Below, one piece after another: positions 12,573 through 25,625 of a stretch of 64,000 nt of DNA. The stretch lies in contig NC_091012.1 of the NCBI RefSeq assembly GCF_041146395.1, forward strand, positions 14,932,193 to 14,996,192. Direction: 5' to 3'. The notes under the pieces are model-generated. The model was not told the DNA's origin and did no database searches. It worked only from the letters and a program-made list of their open reading frames with translations. Source of the DNA: Eulemur rufifrons (taxonomy: Eukaryota; Chordata; Mammalia; Primates; Lemuridae). How positions within the stretch are numbered: position 1 is the first letter of the stretch; every line of letters begins with the position of its first letter. The translations under genes were made by a program, and so were the position numbers.

Positions 12573-15500
12573 ACCAAATATCAGTGACTGAATAGTTGGA
12601 AGAAACAGCAGCATTCTTTAAGACCACACAATACCAAAGATTTTAATGCATTTAAAAAAACTAATTCAGATTAGCCTTCTTTCCTCCTATTAATATGATA
12701 GTTTTTAACATGTTGTCACATTCTCCTATCAGTAGCCCCCACAAATACATGAGAAACAGGGCAGGGAGAAGATCTACTTGTTGCCTTTAAAAGTATACAG
12801 CATTTAAAACTTGCCAGTAACTGACAATAAGAAATATCCACACCATCTAACACCCTTTTGTTTGTTTCAGTTGTTTCTATTGCAAAATCACTTATTCCTT
12901 ATTAATAAAAAGTCCCAGACTTATATTTTTGAGAACTATTACTATTTGGAGGGCTGAATTCTTCCTAAGTTAGAAATGTTTTAATTCTATCTAACTTTCT
13001 TGTGTTTCTTTACCTATTCAGTTAATGTGTACATATTAACTCTCTGTGTTAATGTGTATACTTTTATAATCTCAAAAAACAAATGCAGCATGAAAAATGA
13101 AAACTAACTCATTCAAATACTTTCATTCCAAGTGGAAGAAGGTATCTTTTAAGGTCACTATTGTTAGGTACTAATATGGCATACACTACACCATAACAAA
13201 GTTAGTTGTTATGAAAAACATATACATGAGAATAAACAGAGCAGAGAGGAAATGGACCAAAATGCAGACTAGATTGTAGAACTTGACATGATGATTTCTC
13301 CAATTTTTCTCCCTTTAAGATTTTCTGTCATGAATGTATATGGTTTGTCTCTGAAAATATTAATGCTAAAACCTTTAAAACCTTGAATTAGATGTGGCTT
13401 TTAGTGAATCACCAACTTATGGGAGCTCATTTAGTGAATCAGCAACTTACGGTCTACTGGCTAGATCCAGCCAAAGAAACATTAAACACTTCTCCATCAG
13501 TCCAGCCTTACTCTAAACTCCAGCTTGAAGACAGAGGATTTATTCATTCCAGGAAAATGGCCATTTCTACTTGATTGCTTTTTTTCCTACAACCAGGCCA
13601 TTCCCAAATTTCAAGATGATCAGAAAAAGATAGATGTAAAAGCTCTCTGCTAACAAGTACACAGCAAGAGATATACAGCAAGTGCCTGTAATTTCAGCTA
13701 TGCAAGCTTTTCAATATCAAGAGCATCCCTTTGTCTCTTGAGACTAGAGGGTGGCAGAATTAAGTTTCTGAGCAAACCAATTATAGCTTCTAACTGGTAA
13801 TATTCTCCTCATCTTGCTTGAAAACTTGACAATTGCTCTTTATAGCTAAAGCCTTACCATTGTCATCTTACAATCACAACAAACTATACTGACAAACTTA
13901 AGGATATAAAATGCAAATACTAAAAAAGATTAAACAGCAAAAACTCTACCAACAGTTTAGTGTTCGTAGATATTATTTCAGGTAGTCACAAAATAGACAG
14001 GGACAGAGAATTGCATTTATCTTCAGTCAGCACAAATACTAGAATATAGAATTTTATAGTCTTTAACAGGAAAGGAAAGAAGGTACTTAGTAGATTTAAA
14101 GTTGAATAGCAAAGACTAGAAAATAACACCTAGAAATCACAACCTACGCCTTACCACAAAAGGTCAAGTACCCACTGAAATCCTGTCCCAACCAATGACT
14201 TTTTCCACTGTGCCTACTCTCTCTGACTTTAAACCCATTAATAAAATAAAAGTGAATGAAACTTTTTCTTGGCCTTTTTTTACAAGACAGACTTTAGATT
14301 TTTTTTTTTTTAAGAATTGATGACTTCTTATTCACTTAAAGATATCTAACACTGTGCACTCTTGAAAACAGCTCCATGTATGTTGCACAGTGATGGGACC
14401 ATATGTCAGGGTGCAGAGTTGGAATTCAATTACTAAATGAGGGCTTAACAGAAAAGTGTAATATGATTATTATAGGAATAACTAAAAATTACCTGAACTA
14501 ATATTATTAATTATATTGAATTTAAACTTAGATTTATACTTTAAATATAGCTTCTAAATTTGGGTTTAATGTGTGGACCATGAATTTATTTCCTCTTCCT
14601 CCTGAAATTCATTAGAATTAAAGGCATCAGATAAAGGTTGTATACAAGACGAGGAAAAAGGATTGACAGCAGATGATTTTTAATATTGAGAGATAAAAAG
14701 ATGACAAAGGTGTGGTAACTGGTGTGGAAGCACAACTTTGGTGCACGCAGAGAGTGACTGGAACAGCCTCATTGAACTCAAGGCAGTCTCTGAATTCAGA
14801 AGGCACATGGCACTGTGGGAGGCAGGTGAAACAAAACAAAAGCCAACAAAGTCAGTTCAAAATCTGTGGTTAGAGCCCCACCTCCACCTGTGCCCCCATC
14901 TTATAAGGAATTTAGATGTGTATTCCTGGAGCTATAGACCTGAGTGTTTCTGGGCTCAGAGGTACCAATCTCAGAGATACCAGGGCTGAAATTTGGAAAA
15001 TGGGAAAAGTCCATTCACTGAAAAATGTACAAGTAGCTAAGCTTGCACTCCCCAGGTAGAAAGTGGGGAGCTCTTTCTCTGAAGAGACTGAACTGTCCTA
15101 GAGAAAAGACCCTCAGGTAATACACTGAGGTCCTCCAAATGAAAAGCCGGCTTGTCCTTCAAATCCTCACAGTGAAAGCCATCAGTTAACAAAAGTCCTG
15201 CTGATGCATGGTGTTTCCAATTAGAAAATTATAGGGACCACCACCACACATTTGAGGGAAGGCTCCAACAAGAGAGATCAAAACAACAGGAAAAAGGAAT
15301 TTATAGAAGTGGTAAAAATTCAGTAGAAAATAAAAACTTTTAAAATTTTCTTAAAATACTCTCAAAAAGACAAAAATTTCAGTAGAATTGTTAGAGTATA
15401 CAGTCAAAGAATCCCCAGGAAGTAGAACAAAAAGACAAACTGGAAAGAAGTTGAGGGATAATTAAAGATCAATGCAGAAATATTGGTCTAAGAGGCCCAA

Positions 15501-15921
15501 CATTTGAATAAGGATATAAGAAAAAAGAAGGAACAGAAAAAATAGCAAGGAAACAAAACTGTCCAGAAGAGATGGTCTGCAAACTTAGTGGACCCAATAA
15601 AATGAAAAAATCCCCTCCAAACCATATTACAAAATTGGATTTATCCCAGGGATAGAGAATGCACTAAAATTCTTTCGGAGAAGGAATGGGGGGAAGATTA
15701 CAAATTGGTTGCATGTAATATATCACACAATGGTAACAGATTCAAGGACAACACTAAATTGAGAACACTATAGAGAAATGTCCTCAGACGATGAAATTTA
15801 GTTTCAACCTGGAATTTTATGTTCTATCAAATGGGACGGATTTTCAGACAGGCTAGATCTCTAAGAATGTCTGCCCATGTGCCCTTTCCTGGGGGAATGT
15901 GCTCCAGTAAAACTAGGGATT
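12573..15921. other. Long unassigned interval
   Basis: About 3.3 kb with no recognisable gene or repeat, apart from a small tandem duplication at 13401-13450 (TTAGTGAATCACCAACTTAT and TTAGTGAATCAGCAACTTAC, 30 bases apart) and short A- or T-runs. The open frames are short and lack protein-like motifs. Old, heavily decayed repeats may be hidden here. Confidence 0.4.
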
Positions 15922-16238
<317 letters not shown>

Positions 16239-17507
16239 CCCTCAAGGAGTATAACAAGACACGGGAAACACAGAACCTATGGCACAGGGGATCCGACACA
16301 AGAGAGCCATTACGTGAGATCTCAGAGGACTTCAAAGAGATGTCCCAGAAAAACAGGCTAACAAAGCAGGACTAGCAAAACAAAGCAGTCCATACTGGAG
16401 GAGAATGACAAAAGGCTGAGAGGAGTTGTCTCCAAGAGAAAAATGAAACAGATATATTTTAGTAGATGGAAAATATTTAGATGGGCATGTGACAAATGTC
16501 ACAAAATTTGGGGGATTAATAGCTGTTAGAAAACAGGCAAATAAATATAGTCAGGAAATTAATTCCACAGGAAATAGAAGGATGTGAAAGCAGGGAGACC
16601 AGCCGGTGACTACTTATTTGGTTGTGTGAGCTAATGTAGGCTAAGAAAAGGGGATTGTCTGGGAGAAGTGAGGTGCTCAGATTTCAGAAATATTTAAGAG
16701 AAAGAATGAAGGGTGTGCAGAAGAAGAACAGCAAGAAAACTGTATGACTCAACAACAAACAATATTTGCATAGTCATAATAATGCAAATATTAATTACTG
16801 ATTTAATACAAAATGTGATACATGTCAAGGAAATGGAGGGAGGGAAATAAGGTCATGGTGGAGTGAGGAAGCTCAGCTTTTACCTGCTATGACGGGAAAT
16901 CAGCAGAGAGCGCTAAAAATGAACTTAGCTATTATCACTGTTACTTTGATTAAAAAATAAGTCTAAATAATTAAGGCAAAAATGTTTAAGGCAGATCTTT
17001 ATACCACAACCAAGTTATTGAAATTTAGCTGAAATTTTAGAAACCCTTAAAAAATTGGCACACTCAGTCAAAGGTTTTTCCACATAAATTTGATATTTAG
17101 GAAAATAGAAGAGATTTAGAAAATCCACAAAAAAGAGTTCCACACTAACAGTATGTGTTCCCCTTTATACTTTTAAGGAATTATGACAGACATACTTTTA
17201 ATTCAAACTATTAATGTTTTAAGTTTTCAAGTGTTTACTTACATGCTTTAAATGGTTGCTCTTCCTCTTTTCTTGCCCTCAAAATAATATAAAAAAACTG
17301 ATCAATTCTGATACAAATGTCATAGAGTAAAAGTAGTTGCTAATTATCTGATGAATTACCATTATACAAAATCAGATAAAATTCCATTCTTTTAAAAATA
17401 ATTTTCTGCAAACTTTATAATTCAATTCACCTCACAAGATGAATGTCATAAAGTAAAGTCTAAAATGTTAGTTTTACTATTTGATTTAACAGATATTCTA
17501 TTATATG
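16239..17507. other. Unassigned interval
   Basis: AT-rich, A-biased plus strand. No gene or repeat recognised. Confidence 0.4.
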
Positions 17508-17800
<293 letters not shown>

Positions 17801-18549
17801 ATAAATGAAAGTCTATTACATACAAATGAAAGAATCCCCATGTAGAAAAGAGCAAAACAAATTAGGCCAGATGAGAAATTTAGCTAATAAAAAAGTAAAC
17901 CTGTTGCATACTGGAACCACTACCCAGTAGTATCTTCTAATTCTACATTGACACACAGCTTACTTTAATTACCAGTATCTACCAGCGGACAGCTCTTAAG
18001 AACCAGTCTCTGGTCAGGCACCAATCCCTAGATGCATCTGAATCCCTGGAAGCATCCTCATTGGTGATGTACTAATATGTCACTGAAAAATAAATTGGCC
18101 TTTACATAACTGGAAAGTAACCTAGCTGGCATTGAAATTTTAAAATGAGTGTGCTAACTGCATTGAACATGGTACCTACAGAACACAAAATAATTTTGTT
18201 GTACCAAAGGTCAGAAGAGTAAATGCTCCAAGAGGGACTTTGGCTGCACTTTGTTTCCCACACTGCCTCCTCCTCTGAGGCTGGATGGCATTTTAGGCAC
18301 ACATTTCTCACCACTGAAGAGACAGGGGGATAGGATAGTTTTCTTCTGCTTCCACACACTCTACTTGAGAGAAGCTCACGGCTCTGCAAGAAACGGAGAA
18401 ATACAGCAATCCTAACCAGAAATGATTGGTTCAAGACAGGCAAAGTACACACAAACTGTGGAAATGCAGTATAGGCAGACACCCAATTTCTTCATTTCTG
18501 AAGGATAGGGGAAAAAAAGAAACTCCTATTTTTTATTGTGCTGCATTCC
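17801..18549. other. Unassigned interval
   Basis: The minus strand has a 126-codon open frame at 18102-18482, but its composition (many C, S, L) and lack of motifs do not support a gene. It may be an unrecognised old repeat. Confidence 0.4.
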
Positions 18550-19297
18550 TTTTTTTTTTTTTTTTCCTGTCACAATCCAGTTTATTATGAAAACAGGCTG
18601 GTGTGGGGACATGGGATAGACAAGCACATTTAGGTCAGGTGGCCCAGGTGAAGTAGTGGGGCTTCTTCGCATTGATGCCATACTCGCTGAGGGCAGGGCC
18701 AGGTCCTCTGCGGTTAGAGTGGACTTGCGGTCCTTGCTCTTGCTCCGGGAGCTGCCGGAGGCTGTGCCCTTCATTTTGCAGTGCTGTAGGGCATCGTTGG
18801 CAATATCTGCGATGAATTTCTGGGCAGCTAGGGAGATGAGCCAAATTATGTGTGGGTCTGAGGCCTCAAAGCCAGCAGGGTTCCGGTAGTAACCAGTCAC
18901 TGCATCAGGGACCCTGGGTGAGTAATCCTCCCGCTGCATTAAGAAGTCCAGCAGAGGCGGGCTGGACACCGCAGGCTTCGCGTCTCTGCTGGCCGCGCTC
19001 CGCAGTAGGTAAACCGCGCGCTGCCCGCCCACACCTGAGCCGCCCCGCTGGGCTGGTCCCGCCCGGGAAGCCAAGGACCTGGTGTCCCCAGCCGTGGCTT
19101 CAGCCCCGGGTTCCCCTGCTGGCCCTGCGGGGCTGGTCTTGTTCTCTGCGGCTGAGCGGCACCAGTGGGCGGCGCTGTGGGAGCTGGGACCAACACACAG
19201 CTGGGGCGCCGGGCCTGGGGCCAAAGCGGCGGAGGCTGGAGCCAGGTCGGTCTGCGTTAGAGCCACTGCAGCTCCTATGACCCCTGGGAGAGGCCAA
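18550..19297 (-). pseudogene. TAF10: TAF10 processed pseudogene
   Basis: TAF10 is a histone-fold subunit of TFIID and SAGA. The minus strand encodes, without introns, the Ala/Pro-rich N-terminus (ASAALAPGPAP), then DFLMQREDYSPRVPDAVTGY, GFEASDPHIIWLISLAAQKF and IANDALQHCKMKGTASGSSR, i.e. the conserved C-terminal histone-fold region. The last residues ALSEYGINAKKPHYF are in another frame because of a one-base deletion near 18695-18702. The initiator is disrupted (ATAGGAGC where ATGAGC is expected, near 19275) and another frameshift lies early in the N-terminal part. An AATAAA signal (CATAATAAACTGG on the minus strand) and a 16-base A-tail (18550-18565) end the copy. These are hallmarks of an L1-mobilised mRNA. 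A target duplication was not resolved. Confidence 0.95.
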
Positions 19298-20208
19298 CTT
19301 CTAATATTCTTATGTAATACAACCTTCACTTCTTGTATTCTTGCTGTTGAGATCAACTGAAAAACCTGGTTGTAGATGGATTTTTAGCAAATAAACTAAG
19401 ATTTAACATAACATTAAGGTACATAAGCAGGAGTGCAGAACAATCCTAGGGTTCTGATTCTCATCCTAAAACAAGCAGGATTGGAAAATTGGCAGTAGTT
19501 TCGCTTACTGAGGCCAACCTCTGGGAAATACCTCAGCGCATGTTTATATTACTTTAGGGAGAAAAGGTTTTGAAAAGCTTAAATTTCTGAGCAGGACAGA
19601 TGTGGATGTGACAGGATCATCTGGTTAGATCACTGTATTAAAAGGGGCCAAAATCACAGTTTCAATCCCCACATGTAAACAACTGAGTTTTTTTCATTTG
19701 TTCAAATAAAAACCTAACTGCAGGCTAAATCCGATCGTTCATCTTTAAAGTGTGTTCTTTGGAGCAGGGCAAGAAGGGTAAAGAAATATGGAGAGATGGG
19801 GATAAATCTATGACCACTTCTAAATCATGGGGCCTATTGTGTTCATAAAGAGGTGGCAAATTGTATAAGCAGAAAGTCTAGATGTTCGCAGTGAAACAGT
19901 GACAACTAGAGGCAAGTGTATCAAATGTCGAAATGACAGATGAATAAAAGAAAATTTGAAAACTTTGAACTAATTATGAGTTCTTTTAAATACTTTCTAT
20001 AAGGCATTCCATAAAACAAAAACAGTTTTTAGTCTTTTCTTGGAGGAAAAAAATATTGTCTTACCATCCATTTTTAGATTTGCTCAGAAAAATTGCTCCT
20101 GCCTTTGGATGGTCAGCTGGATTTGATTCCAAAGTTGAATCTGTAGAGGAAGAAGAGGAAAAAGACATGATAATTTAGAAGAATGAAAAAGATGCTTTTA
20201 AAAACAGC
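19298..20208. other. Unassigned interval
   Basis: AT-rich DNA, no repeat or gene recognised. Confidence 0.4.
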
Positions 20209-20216
20209 TACACATT

Positions 20217-20375
20217 GTGATTACAGGCATACGGGCTCATGCCTGTAATCCAGCACTTTTGGAGGCTGATACAAGAGGATCATCTGAGCCCATAAGTTCA
20301 AGGCTGCAGTGAGCTATGATTACAACACTGCACTCCAGCCAGGATGATAGAGTGAGATTCTGTCTAAAAAATAGG
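20217..20375 (+). mobile_element. Alu monomer (FLAM-like)
   Basis: A single 7SL-derived unit: GGGCTCATGCCTGTAATCCA, GAGGCTGATACAAGAGGATC, AAGGCTGCAGTGAGCTATGA, CACTGCACTCCAGCCAGGAT and an A-rich end. It has one monomer only. TACACATT repeats at 20209-20216 and 20376-20383 are a plausible target duplication. Free left monomers predate dimeric Alus. Confidence 0.8.
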
Positions 20376-20383
20376 TACACATT

Positions 20384-21929
20384 AATTTTAATCACTTTTA
20401 GCAGTCTTGAAAGAAGTGTGTAGTAATAAATATGAAGAAATATGGTGGCAACAATATAAAAATTCTACTACGAAATCCAATGTGGTTGAATCTTTCCATA
20501 CATGTAGACTAAAACTAGGCTATGCAACTACTTTTTTTTTTTAACTTGTACCTGAATAATCTGATGCAACTAGTAGATGAATCATCTACATGACCTCCTC
20601 CTTGTACTTATCAAATAGGAACACTCTCACCCTCCTCTATGCTGATATGACTAGCACATTTCAGGATCAGTCTCAAGTAGCAAGTGATGCTGTGGCCAAT
20701 TACTGTCCGACACCAGCTCAATATATCAAATATGCTAAAACAAAGAGGGTGGTTTTTGGCAAGCAATCTTTAGATAATCAAAAGCTAATTTTAACTCCAT
20801 TCAATAAATGAACTCCTTTATTTAGCTGTGATGTATCTGGGATATTCATCATGGCAGATTTAAGAGGGCTGCATAAAAAGTTTAATTTTCTAATCTACAG
20901 GAACACTGTCATAACAGAAAGTGAGGTTTTTCATTTTGTCCTCAATATCCAAAGCTAAACTCTCATGTTTTTCTTCTCACAGCATGATTAATTTGGGGAT
21001 TCATCAAAATTATCTTCTGGAGCAGGTCATAGAACGACTTCTAAAAAATTTTGATCCAGAGGAAACAATAAACTAATTAATTAAGGTAAACATCCCTCAG
21101 AGGAAAAAGTCCATAAGACACCTCACTAACGTTGAATACTGCTTTTCCTCTAAGATTCTATTAGTCGTAAGATCCATCTCAATTGCACAGATGATAAAAT
21201 GTAAAAATACATGTAACTTAGAATAAATGAAATGCATTATTAAAGGCTAACAGTGTTAAAATTATACAATTGTAAACTATCGAGAAATAATTTTCCTTGC
21301 AAAATATTAAAGGGAGAGGGCAGTGACCAAGAAATTAATCAAAGAACCAGCACATTTCAGCAAAAGAGATTGATTTCAACATTGATTGCAGTATATCCCA
21401 ATTAAATAGAAGCAGTTTCTGGGCCAACTGCTGGGCACCCATTTATGTAAAGGCTCACTGCATTTACTGACCTGCTCTGTCATCCCTATACTGCACATTG
21501 TATTAGTTTTATGGCCCATAACACAAATATTATAAGTCTCTCAATTTTTTATCTGTCTCTCCATCAACTCTCAATATTGCCTTAACTTTTTTAATCCTCA
21601 ATTTGTTTTAGTGACTGTGACTGAGCTGTGACAATTCATGTACTGTAGTATGCCTTTCATCCTTCATATATTCCTTAAGAGCACTTAACTCTATTTCTTA
21701 GACTTTTAAGAACATTTCTGCGTTACTAGTACCTCTGTTTCATTTATTATCTAATGTTACTGTTTTAACCCTAAAGCTTAATTACCTTAATACACTAAAA
21801 AAGGTGAGAAAAAATGTAATATCCAAAGAGGCCCATATAAGTGATTCTATTAATTTTGTTTCTATATACCATGTGTCTGCAAGTTACATTCTTGATCTAC
21901 TGAGTCTTATTTAAAATCTTGGAAACTCA
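20384..21929. other. Unassigned interval
   Basis: Unique-looking AT-rich DNA. A 73-codon open frame at 20590-20811 has no recognisable domain, so I do not call it a gene. Confidence 0.4.
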
Positions 21930-22060
21930 ATTTATACTTCTCAGAACCTGTCTTCTCATATGTAAAACAGGTATAATTTCTATACTACCTAAATCAAAAC
22001 ATTGTGAGGAGTTAATGAAATACAAGAGCAATATATATACTATATAATGCACAATAAATT
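21930..22060 (+). mobile_element. MIR fragment
   Basis: CTTCTCATATGTAAAACAGG, then a TATACTACCT block, GTGAGGAGTTAATGAAATAC and ATAATGCACAATAAA follow the MIR series CTCATCTGTAAAATGGGGAT, GTACCTACCTCA, GTGAGGATTAAATGAG. Confidence 0.6.
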
Positions 22061-22435
22061 AAAAAAAAGGTTACACTAACTCAAAAGCAAAAAGAAAATA
22101 TTTGACATTCATTGGAAAACCCATACCAAAACAATATCTTGGGCAAATATTCACTTTGGCTACCTACTAAAGTTAAAAGAAAAACAGTCACAGGCACACA
22201 AAAATTCCTTTCAGTGTTTTTTTATTTAAATAAACACACACACATTTCCCCTGCTTTCTTTCATGTAAGTTAATATATGTTCCCCCCTTGCTTTTTCATA
22301 TAACTTATCCTAGTGATGACTCCATAGCATTAAAGAGAGATATTATTATTTTTATAGCTCATAGATCTCCTTTGTGTGGATGTACCAGTTTATTTTACAA
22401 GTCCATTGCTATACACTTAAGTACTTTCCAACAAT

Positions 22436-22600
22436 GCAAGCCAGGCATGGTGGTACACACCTGTAATTCCATCACTTTTGGAAGCTGAAGAGGGAGGATT
22501 GCTTGAGGTTAGGATTTCATGACCAGGTGGAGCAACATAGAAAAATCTGTCTCTAAAATTTTTTTTAAAAAATAGCTGGGTAAAATATTGATATGATGCA
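22436..22600 (+). mobile_element. Truncated Alu (left monomer)
   Basis: AAGCCAGGCATGGTGGTACA, CACCTGTAATTCCATCACTT, TTGGAAGCTGAAGAGGGAGG and GATTTCATGACCAGG, then an A/T-rich linker and the first bases of the right monomer (AAATAGCTGGGTAAAATATT), where it ends. Confidence 0.8.
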
Positions 22601-22659
22601 TTCCTCAGCTTTTAAAGTTTTTTAAGAACCAAATTTGGCATATCTGCCACCTCCACGCC

Positions 22660-22860
22660 AGTCTGAGGACTTAGAACTTTTGTGTGGTTCAGTAGCTGTC
22701 TTACACAGTCATTTCAGATCTTTAAGTCCTTGTTTCTTCATCAGAAATATAGAGAGAATATACACAGGCTATATTTGTATTTGGAAGGGCCAAATAAGAT
22801 GTACATGAAAATGTGTTGTACATCCTAAAGAATGATAGAAAGAGACTATTTTGGACTCTC
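22660..22860 (+). mobile_element. Possible MIR fragment
   Basis: TCCTTGTTTCTTCATCAGAA near 22730 and the following text are consistent with a decayed MIR in the plus orientation. Weak. Confidence 0.35.
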
Positions 22861-23338
22861 ATCCTATGCTACCCATCTACTAACTGTTTTGTAAAATCAC
22901 TCACAGGCTTATTTTAAACCACCAAGCAGAGCAAAAATTTTCACAAGTACTTACATGCTTTGTATATAAAGGTACAATCAATTAATTCACATAATATATT
23001 TGTTCATTCTTTTGAAATTTTTGAATATTCTGAAAAGTGAGTACAGCACTTCCCAATTGCAAAGGCACATCCCTCATGTCATGAGGCTTAATTATTCTAA
23101 CTTTTAAGTGAATTAAGAGTCTAACCAAAGTTTTAATAGAAGATCTCTGAGGCTTTTCCTCTATAGCAATGAAGCCACTGGCATGTAAATGAAAAAATAA
23201 GCCAGCCACATGTAAACATCTTTGTGATACAATGTTTTCTATTTCAAAGCACTTAGTTTTTATTCACAAACCACCTTGTTATCCTAAATTATTTTTACCT
23301 AGATTCATCTCTTTTCAAAATTCTAGAAGTAAAAACTC
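22861..23338. other. Unassigned interval
   Basis: AT-rich, nothing recognised. Confidence 0.4.
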
Positions 23339-23547
23339 AAGTGCACATTTCGGAATAACACTAATCGGGTGTTGGGCAGATGTGGAGGTGGGGAGGGGAT
23401 GGGTGTATACCTATATAATGAGTGTGATGCGCAGTGTCTGGGGAATGGACCTGCTTGAAGCTCTGACTCGTGGGGCTTGGGTGGCATGGGCAATATACAT
23501 AACCTGAACTTTTGTACCCCCATAATATGCTGAAATTAAAAAAAAAA
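23339..23547 (+). mobile_element. Very short 3' tail of a lineage-specific L1
   Basis: Starts in the 3' UTR (GTGCACATTTCGGAATAACA), then GGGTGTTGGGCAGATGTGG, GTGGGGAGGGGATGGGTGTA, CTTTTGTACCCCCATAATAT and poly(A). The roughly 200-base insert contains no coding sequence. Its 3' UTR has a single copy of the unit that is duplicated in the 3830, 62262 and 63195 elements. Confidence 0.9.
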
Positions 23548-23559
23548 TGAAAAAAAAAC

Positions 23560-24560
23560 ACCCTCAAATATTTCTTCCTTTTCTCCCTCCCATTTCCCCC
23601 CTCCCAGTGGTTTAGAGTCTCAAGAACTTTTACCTCAACATTCTTATCTTTGAACAGGATTCTACTGGGGGCTGGAGGAGGGGAGCCATGGAAACAGTCT
23701 TTTACAGGCAGGGTCTGGCATTTTAACCCCCAAACCTTTACACCACCTCTCCTTTAGAGCAGGAAAATGAAGTCTTAAGTCACTGAAGATATATCTGTGT
23801 CAAAGTTAGAATTTTAAAGAAATCACAAATCCATGGGTAAACTACTTCATATTAAAAGAAAATTCTGCAGCTCTGGCAATAACATTTCACACTTTTCAGT
23901 TATTTTAAGCAGCTCCCAAATTTCTTTCTTTGTGTTTGAGTTATAGTTAGAAGGAAAAAAAAAAAAAGCTTTCTTCAAGGCAAGAGAAAACCTGTATTAA
24001 GAATACCATATAGAGTCTCCTATGGCAACTTCTATTTTGAATTTAAATAAGAAAACCTCAAATATTTGGGTGTGAACTATCCAGACTATCAGCTACCTTA
24101 ATGAGTGGGAGGAAGGAACAATGAGGCCCTTCCCTGGCTCCTTCACTTAGGATGGGGGAGGATAGAGAATGGGAGGAATACTCCATAAGTGGGGGTAGAT
24201 GAATGTTCATTGAGAAATGGAAGCGAATATACCAGAAAGTTTTTATCAGTTCCTATGGGATGATGAAGAGAGCTCCAGACCAAAGGAGGTGTGGGCTGCA
24301 GGCTCCCATGTGGGGTTGGGGGAATGGAAAGAGGGGGCAGCAACTGGGCATTTGGGTCAGGAGGAAGGAAAGAGACTGGCCAGACAAGGTTGGGAAAAGG
24401 TAAAAGGTGGGGACATGAGGCAGAGCCAGCCTTCATCCCTGGTACCCACCCCTGGAAAAGCAGCTCCAGGTAGGAAGGAGCCTGAGGTAGTGGATGCCTC
24501 CCAGGGAACCCTGGGGGAGGCAGAGGCCACAGATGTGTCTGAGGTGTGCCACCTCCCTAC
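23560..24560. other. Unassigned interval ahead of the cyclin-Y-like exon
   Basis: AT-rich to about 24100, then GC-richer. The open frames from 24217 are overlapping and mutually incompatible. The 24433-24560 part lies just beyond the splice donor of the cyclin-Y-like relic and behaves like intron. Confidence 0.4.
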
Positions 24561-24786
24561 CTTTGGGCATCCCCTTGTTGCTGATGTGCTGCAGGTGGGG
24601 GCCCTCACCACCTCCAGAATCCAGTTCAGCAGAGTCCATGGCAGCAGGTGCACAAGCCACTGCCATCATGTCCCTGGCTGCCGCCAGGGAGATCTCAGAC
24701 TCATAGTCCATCTCAGTTGGATGGATACGCCAGCCCAATGTGGGGCTGGTATTGGGGGACACACAACAGCTCAGCATGTTCCCCAG
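24561..24786 (-). pseudogene. Cyclin-Y-like (CCNYL1 family) exon 1 relic with splice donor
   Basis: On the minus strand the frame reads LGNMLSCCVSPNTSPTLG, later AELDSGGGEGPHLQHIS and NKGMPK. Cyclin-Y-like 1 begins with a myristoylation-type MGNT, a CCVSPN cysteine pair and, at the end of its first coding exon, an AELDFGEGEG-HHLQHISDREMPE segment. The order and spacing match. The family binds and activates CDK14/CDK16 at the membrane. The homology stops at AAAG/GTAGGG, a good splice donor (GT on the minus strand at 24560-24559), so this is an exon with adjoining intron, not a processed copy. The initiator codon is CTG (24786-24784) instead of ATG. No further cyclin exons are recognised to the left, so it is a fragment. 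Confidence 0.78.
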
Positions 24787-24959
24787 GGGCTGCCTCTGCT
24801 GTTTCCTCTTGTTGCCTTTTGCCTGTACCTTTGCTTGCCCCCGACTCCTCCTCTCTCTCTCGGCAGCCTGCTGACCCTGCAGCCCTGCTCTGGGCAGGGT
24901 TCCAGCCTCTGCCACACCCCCAAACCAGGGCAGTGGCTGCCTTCCCCGAGCTGACTTGT

Positions 24960-25625
24960 GTGCTAGGGCAGTGAGAAGCTGGGCTTATTTAAAAGGGGTA
25001 AATATCCCAAAAAATACTGAGTGGCACAGCCACTGCTAGAAGAGAGCTCAGTCAGACTTTCTCCTCTTCTGTCACCACCTCCTAACTGAAGGCCACTTGC
25101 CCTGGCAGGCACTTGCCAACCAGAATGTGTCCTGTGGTTACTTGGTTACAAGGAACCAATCACACGCAGAGTCCCACCCCCCAACATGCCTACCTCAGAG
25201 CCCACGCACATGACTCACAATGTCCTGCCCTTCCCTGCCCCACCCCTCCCATGGTGAGAACCAGACTCCAGTTTTTATTCATTCCTGGCTACTGGGAACT
25301 TTCCAGTCCCGTGGGAACCACAGTGGGCGTTTGTTCCTCAAAGCCATCCTCATCAATGTGCCCTATAGAAAGCCCCTGTCAGTAAAGGGTTGGTTCCATT
25401 AACAACTCAGTTTTTCAGAGTCCAACAGCTTTCATTTGCTCACCAAACTGATAGCCAAATTTGTTCTTGTAACTAAATGTTCTCTTGTACTCCCAGAAGT
25501 ATTAGTTTTCACCTGTAACATGACCATAACAAACCCAGGGAACTGGTCCTACTCTCAATAAAGACTGCCGCTGTGTGTCTTGAATGAGACCTGAGGATAC
25601 ATCACCCTCCACTTCACTGTCCATA
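24960..25625 (+). mobile_element. Possible solitary LTR
   Basis: A TATTTAAAAG box near 24988 and, about 570 bases later, the terminal sequence CTCTCAATAAAGACTGCCGC followed by TGTGTCTTGAATGAGACC look like the promoter and polyadenylation region of a retroviral-type long terminal repeat. No internal viral genes are adjacent. I could not define TG...CA ends or a target duplication, so this may be wrong. Confidence 0.35.

Noticed and set aside
13401..13450. 30-base tandem duplication as the start of a satellite
   Set aside because: Only two imperfect copies and no extension on either side.
18102..18482. 126-codon minus-strand frame
   Set aside because: No motif, and it sits immediately downstream of the TAF10 retrocopy tail in unrelated DNA. 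Considered an unidentified repeat or chance.
20590..20811. 73-codon open frame
   Set aside because: No recognisable domain, no splice or promoter context, average composition for random sequence.
24217..24954. 245-codon plus-strand open frame
   Set aside because: It runs across the antisense of the cyclin-Y-like exon and its flanks. The coding match is on the minus strand, and the plus frame lacks protein-like motifs.
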